The notes under the pieces: generated by a model
What the model was told of the DNA's origin: nothing
Seen by the model: only the letters and a program-made list of their open reading frames with translations
Databases searched by the model: none
NCBI RefSeq assembly: GCF_041296385.1
Contig: NW_027184083.1
Location: 310,001 to 374,000, forward strand
DNA: 64,000 nt
Direction: 5' to 3'
From: Aphelocoma coerulescens
Lineage: Eukaryota; Chordata; Aves; Passeriformes; Corvidae
Made by a program: the position numbers and the translations under genes
In this document: in pieces, positions 52,810 to 62,878 of the stretch
Position numbering within the stretch: the first letter of the stretch is position 1
How the letters are laid out: each line of letters starts with the position of its first letter

Positions 52810-55800
52810 TCACCCTAAAACAAGGTCCCCTTGAGGTATGCATCGGGTCTCTCCATCCCTTTGCATCACCCACCAGGTACAACCTGGTCCCTGAGCAAAA
52901 ACAACCCCACGGATGGGTTTGTCTTTGCTCAAGGCAGACTTTACCCAAACAGTTTTTCCAAGCATACCTCTCATGTGCACCACTGGAACCTTATCCCCAT
53001 CTGTTGTTTGTAGGGGTTCGGATTGGGCAGGGCCAGCTCGGCTGGTGGAGCCTCGGGTGTTAACTAACCAGGTGGCTTTTGCTAAATGCACCTCCCAGTT
53101 TTTGAAACTCCCCCCACCCAGTGCCTTCAAGGTGGTTTTAAGCAGTCCATTACACCGCTCAACCTTCCCAGCTGCTGGTGCATGGTAAGGGATGTGGTAC
53201 ACCCACTCAATGCCATGTTCTCTAGCCCAGGTGTTTATAAGGCTGTTCTTGAAGTGAGTCCCATTGTCAGATTCAATCCTCTCAGGGGTACCATGCCTCC
53301 AAAGGACTTGCTTTTCAAGGCCCAGGATGGTGTTACGGGCAGTAGCGTGAGGCACAGGGTAGGTCTCCAGCCATCCTGTGGTGGCTTCTACCATTGTGAG
53401 CACATGGCGCTTGCCTTGGCGGGTTTGAGGCAGTGTGATGTAATCAACCTGCCAGGCCTCCCCATACTTGTATTTGGACCACCGCCCACCATACCACAGG
53501 GGCTTCACCCGCTTGGCCTGCTTGATCGCAGCGCATGTCTCACAGTCATGGATGACCTGGGAGATACTGTCCATGGTCAGATCCACCCCTCGGTCTCGTG
53601 CCCACTTATAGGTGGCATCTCTGCCCTGATGGCCTGAGGCATCATGGGCCCATCGAGCTAGGAACAACTCTCCTTTATGTTGCCAATCCAGGTCTATCTG
53701 GGACACCTCTATTTTCGCAGCCTGATCTACCTGCTTGTTATTACGATGTTCTTCATTAGCCCGGCTCTTGGGAATGTGAGCATCTACATGACGGACCTTC
53801 ACAGATAGCTTCTCTACTCGAGCGGCAATGTCTTTCCACTCCTCAGCAGCCCAGATTGGTTTTCCTCTGCGCTGCCATTTTGCCTTATTCCACCTTTCCA
53901 GCCAACCCCACAGAGCATTGGCTACCATCCATGAATCAGTGTAAAGGTAGAGCTTTGGCCACTTCTCTCTTTCAGCAATGTCCAGAGCTAATTGAACGGC
54001 TTTGAGTTCAGCAAATTGGCTCGATCCACCTTCTCCTTCCGTAGCCTGTGCAACTTGTCGTGTGGGGCTCCATACAGCGGCTTTCCATTTCCGGCTAGCG
54101 CCTACAATTCGGCAGGAACCATCAGTGAAGAGGGCATATTGTCTTTCACTCTCTGGTAGCTCGTTATACGGTGGGGCTTCTTCGGCACGCGTCACCTGCT
54201 CCTCTTCTTCTTCAGAAGATAACCCAAAAGTCTCACCTTCTGGCCAGTTCGTAATTATTTCCAAGATCCCAGGGCGACTTGGGTTTCCAATTCGGGCGCG
54301 CTGCGTGATGAGGGCGATCCATTTGCTCCAAGTAGCATCGGTGGCGTGATGCGTGGAGGGAACCTTTCCTTTGAACATCCACCCCAGCACCGGTAGTCGA
54401 GGTGCCAGGAGGAGTTGTGCCTCAGTTCCAATTACCTCTGAGGCAGCTTGGACTCCTTCATAAGCTGCCAAGATTTCTTTCTCTGTGGGAGTGTAGTTGG
54501 CTTCGGACCCTCTGTAGCTTCGGCTCCAGAATCCCAGCGGTCGGCCCCGAGTCTCACCAGGCACCTTCTGCCAGAGGCTCCAGGACAGACCATTGTTCCC
54601 GGCTGCAGAGTAGAGCACGTTCTTCACCTCTGGTCCTGTCCTGACTGGGCCAAGGGCTACGGCGTGAGCGATTTCCTGCTTGATCTGGGCAAAGGCTTGC
54701 TGTTGTTCTGGGCCCCAGTGGAAATCGTTCTTCTTGCGGGTAACCAGGTAGAGGGGGCTCACAATCTGGCTGTACTCAGGAATGTGCATCCTCCAGAAAC
54801 CTATGGCGCCTAGGAAAGCTTGTGTTTCCTTCTTGTTGGTTGGTGGAGACATCGCAGTGATCTTATTGATGACCTCAGTGGGAATCTGACGCCGTCCATC
54901 TTGCCACTTCACTCCCAGGAACTGGATCTCTCGGGCAGGCCCCTTGACTTTGCTCTTCTTGATGGCGAAACCAGCTTTTAGGAGAATTTGGATTATTCTC
55001 TCTCCTTTCTCAAACACTTCTGTTGCGGTGTTCCCCCACACAATGATGTCATCAATGTACTGCAGATGTTCTGGGGCCTCACCCTTTTCCAGTGCAGCCT
55101 GGATCAGTCCATGGCAGATGGTGGGACTGTGCTTCCACCCCTGGGGCAGTCGGTTCCAGGTGTACTGCACACCCCTCCAGGTGAAAGCAAACTGGGGCCT
55201 GCACTCTGCTGCCAGAGGAATGGAGAAAAATGCATTGGCAATGTCAATAGTGGCATACCACTTTGCTGCTTTGGACTCCAGCTCATACTGGAGCTCCAAC
55301 ATGTCCGGCACAGCAGCGCTCAGTGGTGGAGTCACTTCATTCAAGCCACGATAGTCCACAGTCAATCTCCATTCCCCATCAGACTTGCGCACAGGCCAAA
55401 TGGGGCTGTTGAAGGGTGAGTGGGTCTTGCTGACCACCCCTTGGCTCTCCAGCTCACGAATCATCTTGTGGATGGGAATCACAGCGTCTCGATTTGTCCG
55501 ATACTGCCGGCGGTGCACTGTCGAGGTGGCAATTGGCACTCGTTGCTCTTCCACTTTCAGGAGCCCAACTGCAGAAGGATTCTCAGACAGTCCGGACAGG
55601 GTGTTCAACTGCCTAATGCCCTCTGCCTCCACAGCAGCAATCCCAAACGCCCACCTGAGTCCCTTTGGGTCTTTGTAATAACCATTCCGGAGGAAGTCTA
55701 TGCCCAGAATACATGGGGCCTCTGGACCGGTCACAATTGGATGCTTTTGCCACTCCTTCCCAGTCAGGCTCACCTCAGCTTCCAAAAGGGTCAACTGCTG

Positions 55801-55992
55801 TGATCCCCCAGTCACCCCAGCAATGGATACAGGTTCTGCCCCCACATGTCCCGATGGCATTAAAGTACACTGTGCCCCAGTATCAACCAATGCATCATAT
55901 TTTTGTGGCTCTGATGTGCCAGGCCATCGGATCCACACCGTCCAGAAAACCCGGTTCTCCCGTGCCTCTTCCTGGCTAGAGGCAGGGCCCCT
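52810..55992 (-). CDS. pol: ERVL-A Pol: protease, reverse transcriptase, RNase H, integrase (intact)
   Basis: Open for 1060 codons after the gag TAG, in the same frame as gag, so it is made as Gag-Pol by stop readthrough. Counting from the GTG at 55938: protease VDTGAQC (18-24); RT TIDIANAFF (Asp232) and YIDD (294-297); RNase H with LFTDGSC (Asp606), Glu644 and Asp668; integrase HHCC (His765, His770, Cys799, Cys802) and catalytic Asp832, Asp891, Glu927 with the canonical 35-residue gap. A C-terminal domain ends at 52810. All catalytic residues are present. RT type and layout fit class III (ERVL, spuma-related) retroviruses. Proteins would act in cytoplasmic particles and the nucleus. Confidence 0.95.
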   Translation of the reverse strand, partial: RGPASSQEEARENRVFWTVWIRWPGTSEPQKYDALVDTGAQCTLMPSGHVGAEPVSIAGVTGGSQQLTLLEAEVSLTGKEWQKHPIVTGPEAPCILGIDFLRNGYYKDPKGLRWAFGIAAVEAEGIRQLNTLSGLSENPSAVGLLKVEEQRVPIATSTVHRRQYRTNRDAVIPIHKMIRELESQGVVSKTHSPFNSPIWPVRKSDGEWRLTVDYRGLNEVTPPLSAAVPDMLELQYELESKAAKWYATIDIANAFFSIPLAAECRPQFAFTWRGVQYTWNRLPQGWKHSPTICHGLIQAALEKGEAPEHLQYIDDIIVWGNTATEVFEKGERIIQILLKAGFAIKKSKVKGPAREIQFLGVKWQDGRRQIPTEVINKITAMSPPTNKKETQAFLGAIGFWRMHIPEYSQIVSPLYLVTRKKNDFHWGPEQQQAFAQIKQEIAHAVALGPVRTGPEVKNVLYSAAGNNGLSWSLWQKVPGETRGRPLGFWSRSYRGSEANYTPTEKEILAAYEGVQAASEVIGTEAQLLLAPRLPVLGWMFKGKVPSTHHATDATWSKWIALITQRARIGNPSRPGILEIITNWPEGETFGLSSEEEEEQVTRAEEAPPYNELPESERQYALFTDGSCRIVGASRKWKAAVWSPTRQVAQATEGEGGSSQFAELKAVQLALDIAEREKWPKLYLYTDSWMVANALWGWLERWNKAKWQRRGKPIWAAEEWKDIAARVEKLSVKVRHVDAHIPKSRANEEHRNNKQVDQAAKIEVSQIDLDWQHKGELFLARWAHDASGHQGRDATYKWARDRGVDLTMDSISQVIHDCETCAAIKQAKRVKPLWYGGRWSKYKYGEAWQVDYITLPQTRQGKRHVLTMVEATTGWLETYPVPHATARNTILGLEKQVLWRHGTPERIESDNGTHFKNSLINTWAREHGIEWVYHIPYHAPAAGKVERCNGLLKTTLKALGGGSFKNWEVHLAKATWLVNTRGSTSRAGPAQSEPLQTTDGDKVPVVHMRGMLGKTVWVKSALSKDKPIRGVVFAQGPGCTWWVMQRDGETRCIPQGDLVLG

Positions 55993-55995
55993 CTA
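55993..55995 (-). promoter_or_regulatory. In-frame UAG stop between gag and pol (probable readthrough site)
   Basis: Minus-strand context GGC TAG AGG GGC. Pol continues in the same frame. The same TAG lies at 12854-12856 (ERVL-C) and 60444-60446 (ERVL-B), so it is a conserved junction and not a random mutation. Confidence 0.8.
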
Positions 55996-57996
55996 GCCCT
56001 GGTTATCATTCTTTCCCTGGGCATACATACTAGAGGTACCTTCGAGGGGATCTGACATATCATCCTCCTGTCTGTAATACCTGGCAGCTCGGTCACGGGA
56101 GGCTGAGGCTACTTTCACCTTAGCGGAACCCCCTCGGTTAGTGCCTCCCTCCTTGAGTTCACGCACCCGCGCTGCCAGGACAGAAGTGGGTTTCCCATCC
56201 CACCTTCTCATGTCTTCCCCATGCTCACACAGGAAAAACCAGAGCTCAGCTCGTGGGGTGTACCCTCTCTCTCTAGCAGGGGGACGACGGGCTCTGACCT
56301 GGGGGCCTGTGACTCGCACTGGTGCCACACTGACCTTCCTCATCTCCTCCCTTATCTCCTTTATCTCCTCTTTGAGGTCCTGGACCACAGCAGAGACATG
56401 AGTTTTCAGTGGACCATTGACCATGCTATCATAATTCCTGAGCTTGTTGGCAACAGAGCCCACTGTTTCTCGGTTATTGTCAGCATCAATGGTTGCAATG
56501 AAGGTGGTGTATTGCGATGGCCCTAGCCTTGCCAGGTTCCACATCATCTGTCCTGTGCACCTGACCTTATCGGGGTCATTACCGTGCTGTCCATCCCTCC
56601 CAAAGAGTACCTCTAATACTGCCACTTCTCTTAGCTGTTGGATCCCTTCCTCAAGTGTCTTCCACTGCATTCTATGATGGTACTCCTGCATTCTCTCTTT
56701 GTGAATGAACCTTTCTCTCACACTCATTAAGAGCCGGTCCCAGAGAGAAAGGGGTCCTGGCTCCCTCACAAATATCTGGTTCACACCTGGGTCCTGGGTC
56801 AACGATCCCAGATACCTTGCCTCACCACTATCCAGTTGCACACTTGTGCCCATGAGGTCCCAAACCCGAAGCAGCCAGGTGGTATAAGGCTCACGCCCCC
56901 TTCGCACAATGTCGTCTCGCATACCACGGAGACTGTCGTACGACAGGGACTCAATGATGATTTCTGGCTCTGGCTCCCCTGCTGGTTGTGAGGGCCCTGG
57001 TTCCCCATCATCATTAACTGGTCGTACTGATTTGGTCTTACACTTCCTCCTTTGCACAGGGGCGACTGCTGCTGGCTGTACTTGTCCTTGGGGTTCAGCT
57101 GAAACCTGGGCGGTTGTAACATCCGTGGGTTCCACTGCTGCACCGTCAGACTCACCCTTTTTGGGGCAGGGAGAGGTTTTTTCACTAGCTGAGGGGGTGT
57201 ATTCCCTTAGCAATTGGCATATCCCCTGGTGCACCTGGCCCATCTCCTGGCGCATCTCCTGCATCCCTTTCGCCAGTACCCCCACCCATTTCGGGTAGTC
57301 CATTTCTGAGGTGGGCTGTTGGGCGGTATCTGGCTGTGGGGCAGGGTCTCTAGTGTCTGGGGCTGTGTCAGGCTCTGGGGCTGAATCAGGCTCTGGGGTA
57401 GGATCTCTAGTGTCTGGGGCCGTGTCAGGTTCCGGGGCAGGATCAGGCTCTGGGGTAGGAACTCTACTCTCTGGGGCCATGTCAGGTTCTGGGGCAGGGT
57501 CAGGCTCTGGGGCAGGATCTCTAGTCTCTGGGGCTGGTGTCTGGGTAGTTATCCAAGCCAATCTCAACTTATCCTTGAATGCTAAATAGAGTAGGCCTAC
57601 CAGCAGCAGGTGGTTAGTATTCAGAAGGAATCTAAACCCTTCAAAAATTGATGGGGTGGGTCCAAATAACTGGTTGAGGGGTTGGGGGAAAACTTCCCCT
57701 GGTGTCATTTCCTCACAGAAGGTACCATTGTTAACATAACCCCAAAAACATGCGCTCAGTGTGTGATAGCCATTTATCCACGTGCCCACATTCCGGAGGA
57801 AGTTAAAAACCCATGAATTCCTCACCTTCTCGACCCACAGCACAAGCTGGATAACAGCAATGGTAGCCTTAGTGAGAGGACCCATATTCAAGTAGGGAGC
57901 TGCAAAGGGGAAGAATATAGCCACGGCCACATGCCACCCGAACCAGGGCAAAGTAGACCACATAGTGCTGCCTACCAAGGTTCCTATATCCAACAC
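55993..57996 (-). CDS. gag: ERVL-A Gag (667 codons, intact)
   Basis: Starts at 57996 (MLDIGTLV), the first good Met after the leader, and ends TAG at 55993-55995. The N-terminus is unusually hydrophobic (about residues 20-36, 43-56 and 128-141). A Pro/Glu/Asp tandem repeat (about 154-225) comes next, then a basic linker, a capsid-like helical region (about 330-520), and a coiled-coil-like stretch (VQDLKEEIKEIREEM). The tail contains FLCEHGEDMRRWDG and Arg/Gly-rich parts. No Cys-His zinc knuckle is seen, as in spuma-like Gags. There is no MG myristoylation start. Gag would form the particle. The frame is undamaged. Confidence 0.92.
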   Translation of the reverse strand: MLDIGTLVGSTMWSTLPWFGWHVAVAIFFPFAAPYLNMGPLTKATIAVIQLVLWVEKVRNSWVFNFLRNVGTWINGYHTLSACFWGYVNNGTFCEEMTPGEVFPQPLNQLFGPTPSIFEGFRFLLNTNHLLLVGLLYLAFKDKLRLAWITTQTPAPETRDPAPEPDPAPEPDMAPESRVPTPEPDPAPEPDTAPDTRDPTPEPDSAPEPDTAPDTRDPAPQPDTAQQPTSEMDYPKWVGVLAKGMQEMRQEMGQVHQGICQLLREYTPSASEKTSPCPKKGESDGAAVEPTDVTTAQVSAEPQGQVQPAAVAPVQRRKCKTKSVRPVNDDGEPGPSQPAGEPEPEIIIESLSYDSLRGMRDDIVRRGREPYTTWLLRVWDLMGTSVQLDSGEARYLGSLTQDPGVNQIFVREPGPLSLWDRLLMSVRERFIHKERMQEYHHRMQWKTLEEGIQQLREVAVLEVLFGRDGQHGNDPDKVRCTGQMMWNLARLGPSQYTTFIATIDADNNRETVGSVANKLRNYDSMVNGPLKTHVSAVVQDLKEEIKEIREEMRKVSVAPVRVTGPQVRARRPPARERGYTPRAELWFFLCEHGEDMRRWDGKPTSVLAARVRELKEGGTNRGGSAKVKVASASRDRAARYYRQEDDMSDPLEGTSSMYAQGKNDNQG
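57319..57537 (-). repeat. Tandem repeat coding a Pro/Glu/Asp-rich Gag linker
   Basis: About ten degenerate units encoding PAPEPD/TRDPTPEPD-like motifs. The corresponding array in ERVL-B (62400-62600) has a different unit order and number. Confidence 0.85.
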
Positions 57997-58081
57997 ACCG
58001 AATTAAGTTATCCAGGAACTGTTATTCCTTTTTCACCTCTCTCTCTTAATGCCCTCAGGCCCCACGTTGGGCGCCAAGATC
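57997..58081 (-). other. ERVL-A leader with perfect tRNA-Lys-type primer-binding site
   Basis: The minus strand after the LTR reads GATCT, then TGGCGCCCAACGTGGGGC (58059-58076). This is the standard 18-base complement of the tRNA-Lys1,2 3' end, as used by spumaviruses. The leader is very short (85 bp). Confidence 0.9.
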
Positions 58082-58229
58082 TGTCTCGGTTTGAAAGACA
58101 GGTGTCTGCTAAGGAAGGCAGAAGCCTCCCTTGGAGTGGCAGATATAACCCCTTTCCCTCTGAGTTATTATAATTTTGAAATCAAGGGTCTTTAGGCAAA
58201 GATGTGGGAAAATAGGAATAACAGTTCTT

Positions 58230-58260
<31 letters not shown>

Positions 58261-59015
58261 ACTAGTCAAACAAAACAACAACAACTATGGCAGTAACAGC
58301 AAACACAAACCCAGTCCCAGCCTTCTCGGCTGTCAGGCTATTTCCCCTCGGGTGCAGTTCCGCTTGCAGCCGACAGGGATCGCTGGCGGCTCCCGGTGAG
58401 CAGGGCAGGTGCGATGGTTCCCCCGCGGCTGCAGGGGGCGCTCCGGAGCGAGCTCGGGGAACACGCGGCTGCTCTGGCGCCCTGGGATCCCGGGGAAGGG
58501 TGGAACAAAGGAGCTTCACAAACCGGTGGGCAGCTGGTCCCGGTTCCCGGAAACAGCAGGCTGGACTGGTAGGCTGGAGCGGCAGGCACAAACACAAATC
58601 CCGGGTGGCAGACGAGATGTATCCAAAAGGGGAACCCCCCGGGGCTCCAGGCAGGCAGGGCAAGCACGGCTACAGCGTAGCGAAGGCTCGAAGCAGCAGC
58701 GGGGTGGGCGGCCACAGCCCCAGCCTCCAGCAGGGCAGGGAAAGCAGCCCTGGGATCCCCGGTGTTGTTCCCAGCAGAAAGGAAAGACGCCGAAAACGGG
58801 AACCAGCAGCTCCTCTCTCCGCGGCTTCTCCCTCCAGACGCTGAGAGCGAACTGAACTGCCCGCCAGGTGAAAACAAAAGCCTGGCCGGGCCCTTTTGTC
58901 TTTTCTTAAGTATGGCTATCTCCTCTCAAGTATGGCCATTTATCTCCTAGCAACATGCTATGGGAAAAAATTCCTTTAACAGAAAAAAAACTAGGACTAA
59001 ACTAAAACCCCAACA
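58082..59015 (-). mobile_element. 5' LTR of ERVL-A (934 bp)
   Basis: Same sequence as 51740-52673 as far as can be read. It is followed by CTTGC (59016-59020). It would carry the promoter for the minus-strand transcript. A (TA)n run at about 58234-58260 replaces a simple TATA box, and I see no AATAAA in the expected place. Confidence 0.96.
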
Positions 59016-59020
59016 CTTGC
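59016..59020. repeat. Target-site duplication CTTGC (right) of ERVL-A
   Basis: Exact repeat of 51735-51739. Confidence 0.95.
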
Positions 59021-59075
59021 GCACAGGCCAGATGGGGCTGTTGAAGGGTGAGTGGGTCTTGCTGACCACCCCTTG
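59021..59075 (-). pseudogene. pol: ERVL-B pol (RT fingers) between two insertions
   Basis: A 55-base piece of ERVL-B pol, nearly identical to ERVL-A 55386-55440. It ends in CCTTG, the duplication of the next LTR. Confidence 0.88.
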
Positions 59076-59889
59076 TGTGAGAAATGAGACAACTCTTAGT
59101 TAAAAATTAAAATAATTTATTGAAAACAGAAAAGTGAAAAATTTAAAAATTTGGGATCCTATGGCCCGATAGATGGTATGCCCCAGGAGCGCAGGGATTT
59201 TAGATCTTCTGGCTGAAACAGCACTAGACCTCAGGTAGAGAAAAAGGGCTTACAGTGCTAGGCTGGCTTTTGGCTGGTAAGAAAAAAAAATATTTCTAAA
59301 GGCTCCTTAATAGGAGTAGGCTTTCCCAGCACTGGCCTCCACCTCAGCAAGGCTGGAGAGAAAAGGGGCGTGTCTCTCTCTGGCCCATTGTTTTATAGTG
59401 CCTTTGCTCCGCCCCAGTCCGTCCACAGCCCGCCCACAGCCCGCCCCTTCGGTTTAAAGTGATTGGTGTTTTCCCTTTGACAGATTATCTCTGTCCACCA
59501 ATGGCTCATCCTTGTCAGAGGGGTGGTATTAGTTGAGATAAGGGTCATTAAAATTCAGGTTGCTATGGGGCTTGCTTACAGGGTAATGGCTATGGGGGCT
59601 GGGCTGTTTGTTGGAACTGGGGTTTTGAAATTTGCCTTGGAACCAAACTACAAGTAAAAACACCTAAAAAAGTAGTAAAATACATCCAACATCTTAAACA
59701 CTTGTAAAAGTATACAGTAAACACAGGAAAGATAACTCTTATGGTGTACAAGTGATTAATGGAACTTGATTTTTGGTACCTGGGCTGATGGGTTAATTTT
59801 AACATTCAATTTAAAAATATTTAACTCAAAATTAATTAAAGCACTTAATATGCAAAGACCAAGCACAAATAGGGATTTCATGTATGACA
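59076..59889 (-). mobile_element. Solo LTR (814 bp), duplication CCTTG
   Basis: Minus strand TGTCATACATG... to ...CATTTCTCACA, flanked by CCTTG at 59071-59075 and 59890-59894. The minus-strand TATAAAAC lies near 59395 and CAATAAATT near 59118. I see no other copy in the window. It splits ERVL-B pol. Confidence 0.92.
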
Positions 59890-59894
59890 CCTTG

Positions 59895-60443
59895 GCTCTC
59901 CAGTTCAAGAATCATCTTTTGCATGGGGATCACAGCATCTTTATTTGTCCGATACTGCCGGCGGTGCACTGTTGAGGTAGCAATTGGCACTTGTTGCTCT
60001 TCCACTTTCAGGAGCCCAATTGCAGAAGGATTTTCTGATAGTCTAGGCAGGGTGTTCAATTGCCTAATGCCCTCTGCTTCCACAGCAGCAATCCCAAACA
60101 CCCACCTGAGTTCTTCTGGGTCTTTGTAATAGCTGTTCCGGAGGAAGTCTATGCCCAGAATACATGGGGCCTCTGGGCCTGTCACAATCAGATGTTTTTG
60201 CCACTCCTTCCCAGTCAGGCTCACCTTAGCTTCCAACAGGGTCAAATCCTGTGATCCTCCGGTCACCCCAGCAATGGATACAGGTTCTGCCCCCATATGT
60301 CCCGATGGCATTAAAATACACTGTGCCCCAGTATCAACCAATGCATCATATTTTTGTGGCTCTGATGTGCCAGGCCATTGGATCCACACCGTCCAGAAAA
60401 CTCGGTTCTCCCATGCCTCTCCCTGGCTAGAGGCAGGGCCCTT
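59895..60443 (-). pseudogene. pol: ERVL-B protease and RT N-terminus
   Basis: An open stretch with LVDTGAQC (active site intact) and the protease-RT linker, colinear with ERVL-A. It ends at the solo LTR. It follows the gag TAG in frame. Confidence 0.9.
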
Positions 60444-60964
60444 CTAGCCCTGGTTATTATTCTTTCCCTGGACATACATGCTAGAGGTCCCTTCAAGGGG
60501 ATCTGACATGTCATCCTCCCTTCTGTAATACCTGGCAGCTCGGTCACGGGAGGCTGAGGCTACTTTCATCTTAGCGGAACCCCCTCGGTTAGTGCCTCCT
60601 TCCTTGAGTTCACGCACCCGCACTGCCAGGACAGAACTGGGTTTCCCATCCCACCTTCTCATGTCTTCCCCATGCTAACACAGAAAAAACCACAGCTCAG
60701 CTCGTGGGGTGTACCCTCTCTCTCTCGCGGGGGGACAATGGGCTCTGACTTGGGGGCCTGTGACTCGCACTGATGTCACACTGATCTTCCTCATCTCCTT
60801 CCTCATCTCCTTCATCTCATCTCCTTCATGTCCTCTTTGAGGTCCTTAACCACCGCAGAGACATGAGCTTTCAGCGGGCCATTGACCATACTGTCATAAT
60901 TCCTGAGCCTGTTGGCGACAGAGCCCACTGTTTCTCGGTTATTCTCAGCATCAATCATTGCAAT
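60444..60964 (-). pseudogene. gag: ERVL-B gag, C-terminal part
   Basis: The gag frame ends TAG at 60444-60446. 60662-60444 matches the ERVL-A Gag tail (MRRWDGKP). Further upstream, a stop near 60676 and a short ATCTCCTTC-type duplication near 60800-60835 break the coiled-coil region. It is interrupted at 60965 by a solo LTR. Confidence 0.88.
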
Positions 60965-61612
60965 TGTCTTGGGGTGACCTTATGGTGTGTATCCCATATC
61001 GCTGCCCTATGCCCAGAAATTAATTCCTGTGTCTTTCTATGCTTCTAAACTGAGCCTGAGAGGGGGAAGGAAAAAACTGAGCAAAACATTTTCAGGGCAG
61101 TTTGCAGCTTGTTCAAGGTCACACAGAGATAGCAGGTTTTTTTTTTCCCAGCTGCGGCAGGGGAGCGAGGAAGCACCCGGATTGCTGCTTTCCAGTCAGC
61201 TTTTGGCCAGTTGTTTCAGTTTCTTGTTCTCCGGAGAGAGAGATTGAGAGTTGGACTTTGCTTTTCCTTCTCTGGAATTCTGGATTTTCTCCCTTTTCTA
61301 CTGGACTGCTTTCAACCTCAGAGCACATCGGGAGGACTTTCCATCGGGCACAGAGGGCCTGGCCCTGGCCCAAGCCCCAGCTCCGAGGAGACCAAAGGGA
61401 GGACTCTTAACACTTTCCCTGGTTTTTCCTCCACAGCAAAACATTTTATTATTTAGCCTTATTTTCCTTTTCCCGTGTGTTTGGTAAATAAATAGTTTTA
61501 TCTCCTTCACTTTCCTTCGAGGAAAATTTATTTTTTCCCGAACCTGGGGGGGGAAGGGGTGGTTGTGCCTTCTCTCAGAGGATATATTTCTAAATTTGGC
61601 CAAACCGGAACA
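60965..61612 (+). mobile_element. Solo LTR, family C (648 bp), duplication GCAAT
   Basis: TGTCTTGGGGTGACC... to ...GGCCAAACCGGAACA, flanked by GCAAT at 60960-60964 and 61613-61617. AATAAATAG near 61487 gives plus orientation. It is the same family as the ERVL-C LTRs, and both LTR termini are intact here. Confidence 0.94.
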
Positions 61613-62878
61613 GCAATCAAGGAGGTGTATTGCTGTGGCCGTAGCTTTGCCAGGTTCCACAACATCTGCCCTGTGCAACTGACCTTGTCAGGGTCATTAT
61701 CATGCTGTCCATCCCTCCCAAAGAGTACCTCTAATACTGCCACCTCTCTTAGCTGCTGGATCCCTTCCTCGAGTGTCTTCCACTGCATTCTATGATGGTA
61801 CTCCTGCATTCTGTCTTTGTGAACGAACCTTTCTCTCACACTCATTATGAGCCGCACCCAGAGAGAAAGGGGCCCTGGCTCCCTCACAAATATCTGGTCC
61901 ACACCTGGGTCCTGGGTCAATGATCCCAGATACCTTGCCTCGCCACTATCCAGTTGCACACCTGTACCCATAAGGTCCCAAACCCGAAGCAGCCAGGTTG
62001 TATAAGGCTCACACCCCCTTTGCACAATGTCTTTTCGCATACCACGGAGACTGTCGTACGACAGGGACTCAGTGATGATTTCCGGCTCTGACTCTCCTGC
62101 TGGTTGTGAGGGCCCTGGTTCCCCATCATCATTAACTGGTCATACTGATTTGGTCTTATACTTCCTCCTCTGCACAGGAGCGACTGTTGCTGGCTGTGAT
62201 TGCCCTTGTGGTTCAGCTGGAGCTTGGACGGTTGTAACATCCATAGGTTCCGCTGCTGCACCATCGGACTCATCCTCTTTGGGGCAGGGAGAAGGTTTCC
62301 CACTAGCTGGGGAGGTGTATTCCTTCAGCAGCACCTGGCATATCTCACGCATCTCCTTCATCAGTGCCCCCACAAAATCTGGGTGGTTCCTTTCTGAGGT
62401 GGGCTGTTGGGCAGTATCAGGCTGTGGGGCAGGGTCAGGCTGTGGTGCAGGATCTCTGGTGTCTGGGGCTGTGTCAGGCTCTGGGGCTGTATCTCTAGTG
62501 TCTGGGGCCGTATCTCTAGTGTCTAGGGCCGTGTCAGGTTCTGGGGCAGGATCAGGCTCTGGGGTAGGATCTCTAGTATCTGGGGCCGGTGTCTGGGTAG
62601 TTATCCAAACCAATCTGAACTTATCCCTGAGTGCTAAATAGAGTAGGCCTATCAGCACCAGTTGGTTAGTGCCCAGAGGAAACCTAAACCCTTCGAAAAT
62701 TGGTGGGGTGGGCCCAAAGAACTGGTTGAGGGGTTGGGAGAAAACTTCCCCTGGTGTTATTTCCTCACAGAAGGTACCATTTTTAACATAACCCCAAAAA
62801 CATGCACTTACTGTGTGATAGCCCTTTATCCACGTGCCCACATTCCGGAGGAAGTTAAAAGCCCATGAATTCCTCACC
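61613..62878 (-). pseudogene. gag: ERVL-B gag, middle and N-terminal part
   Basis: Colinear with ERVL-A Gag: capsid-like region (62040-61613), linker, Pro/Glu/Asp repeat (about 62600-62400), and a hydrophobic segment (LVLIGLLYLAL). A CpG-type stop (Arg to TGA) lies near 62139. The first ~58 residues of Gag, the leader and the primer-binding site are missing: sequence jumps at 62878 into the LTR. Confidence 0.88.

Noticed and set aside
57311..57589. Gly/Ser repeat protein on the plus strand
   Set aside because: Antisense shadow of the Pro/Glu/Asp repeat in ERVL-A Gag.
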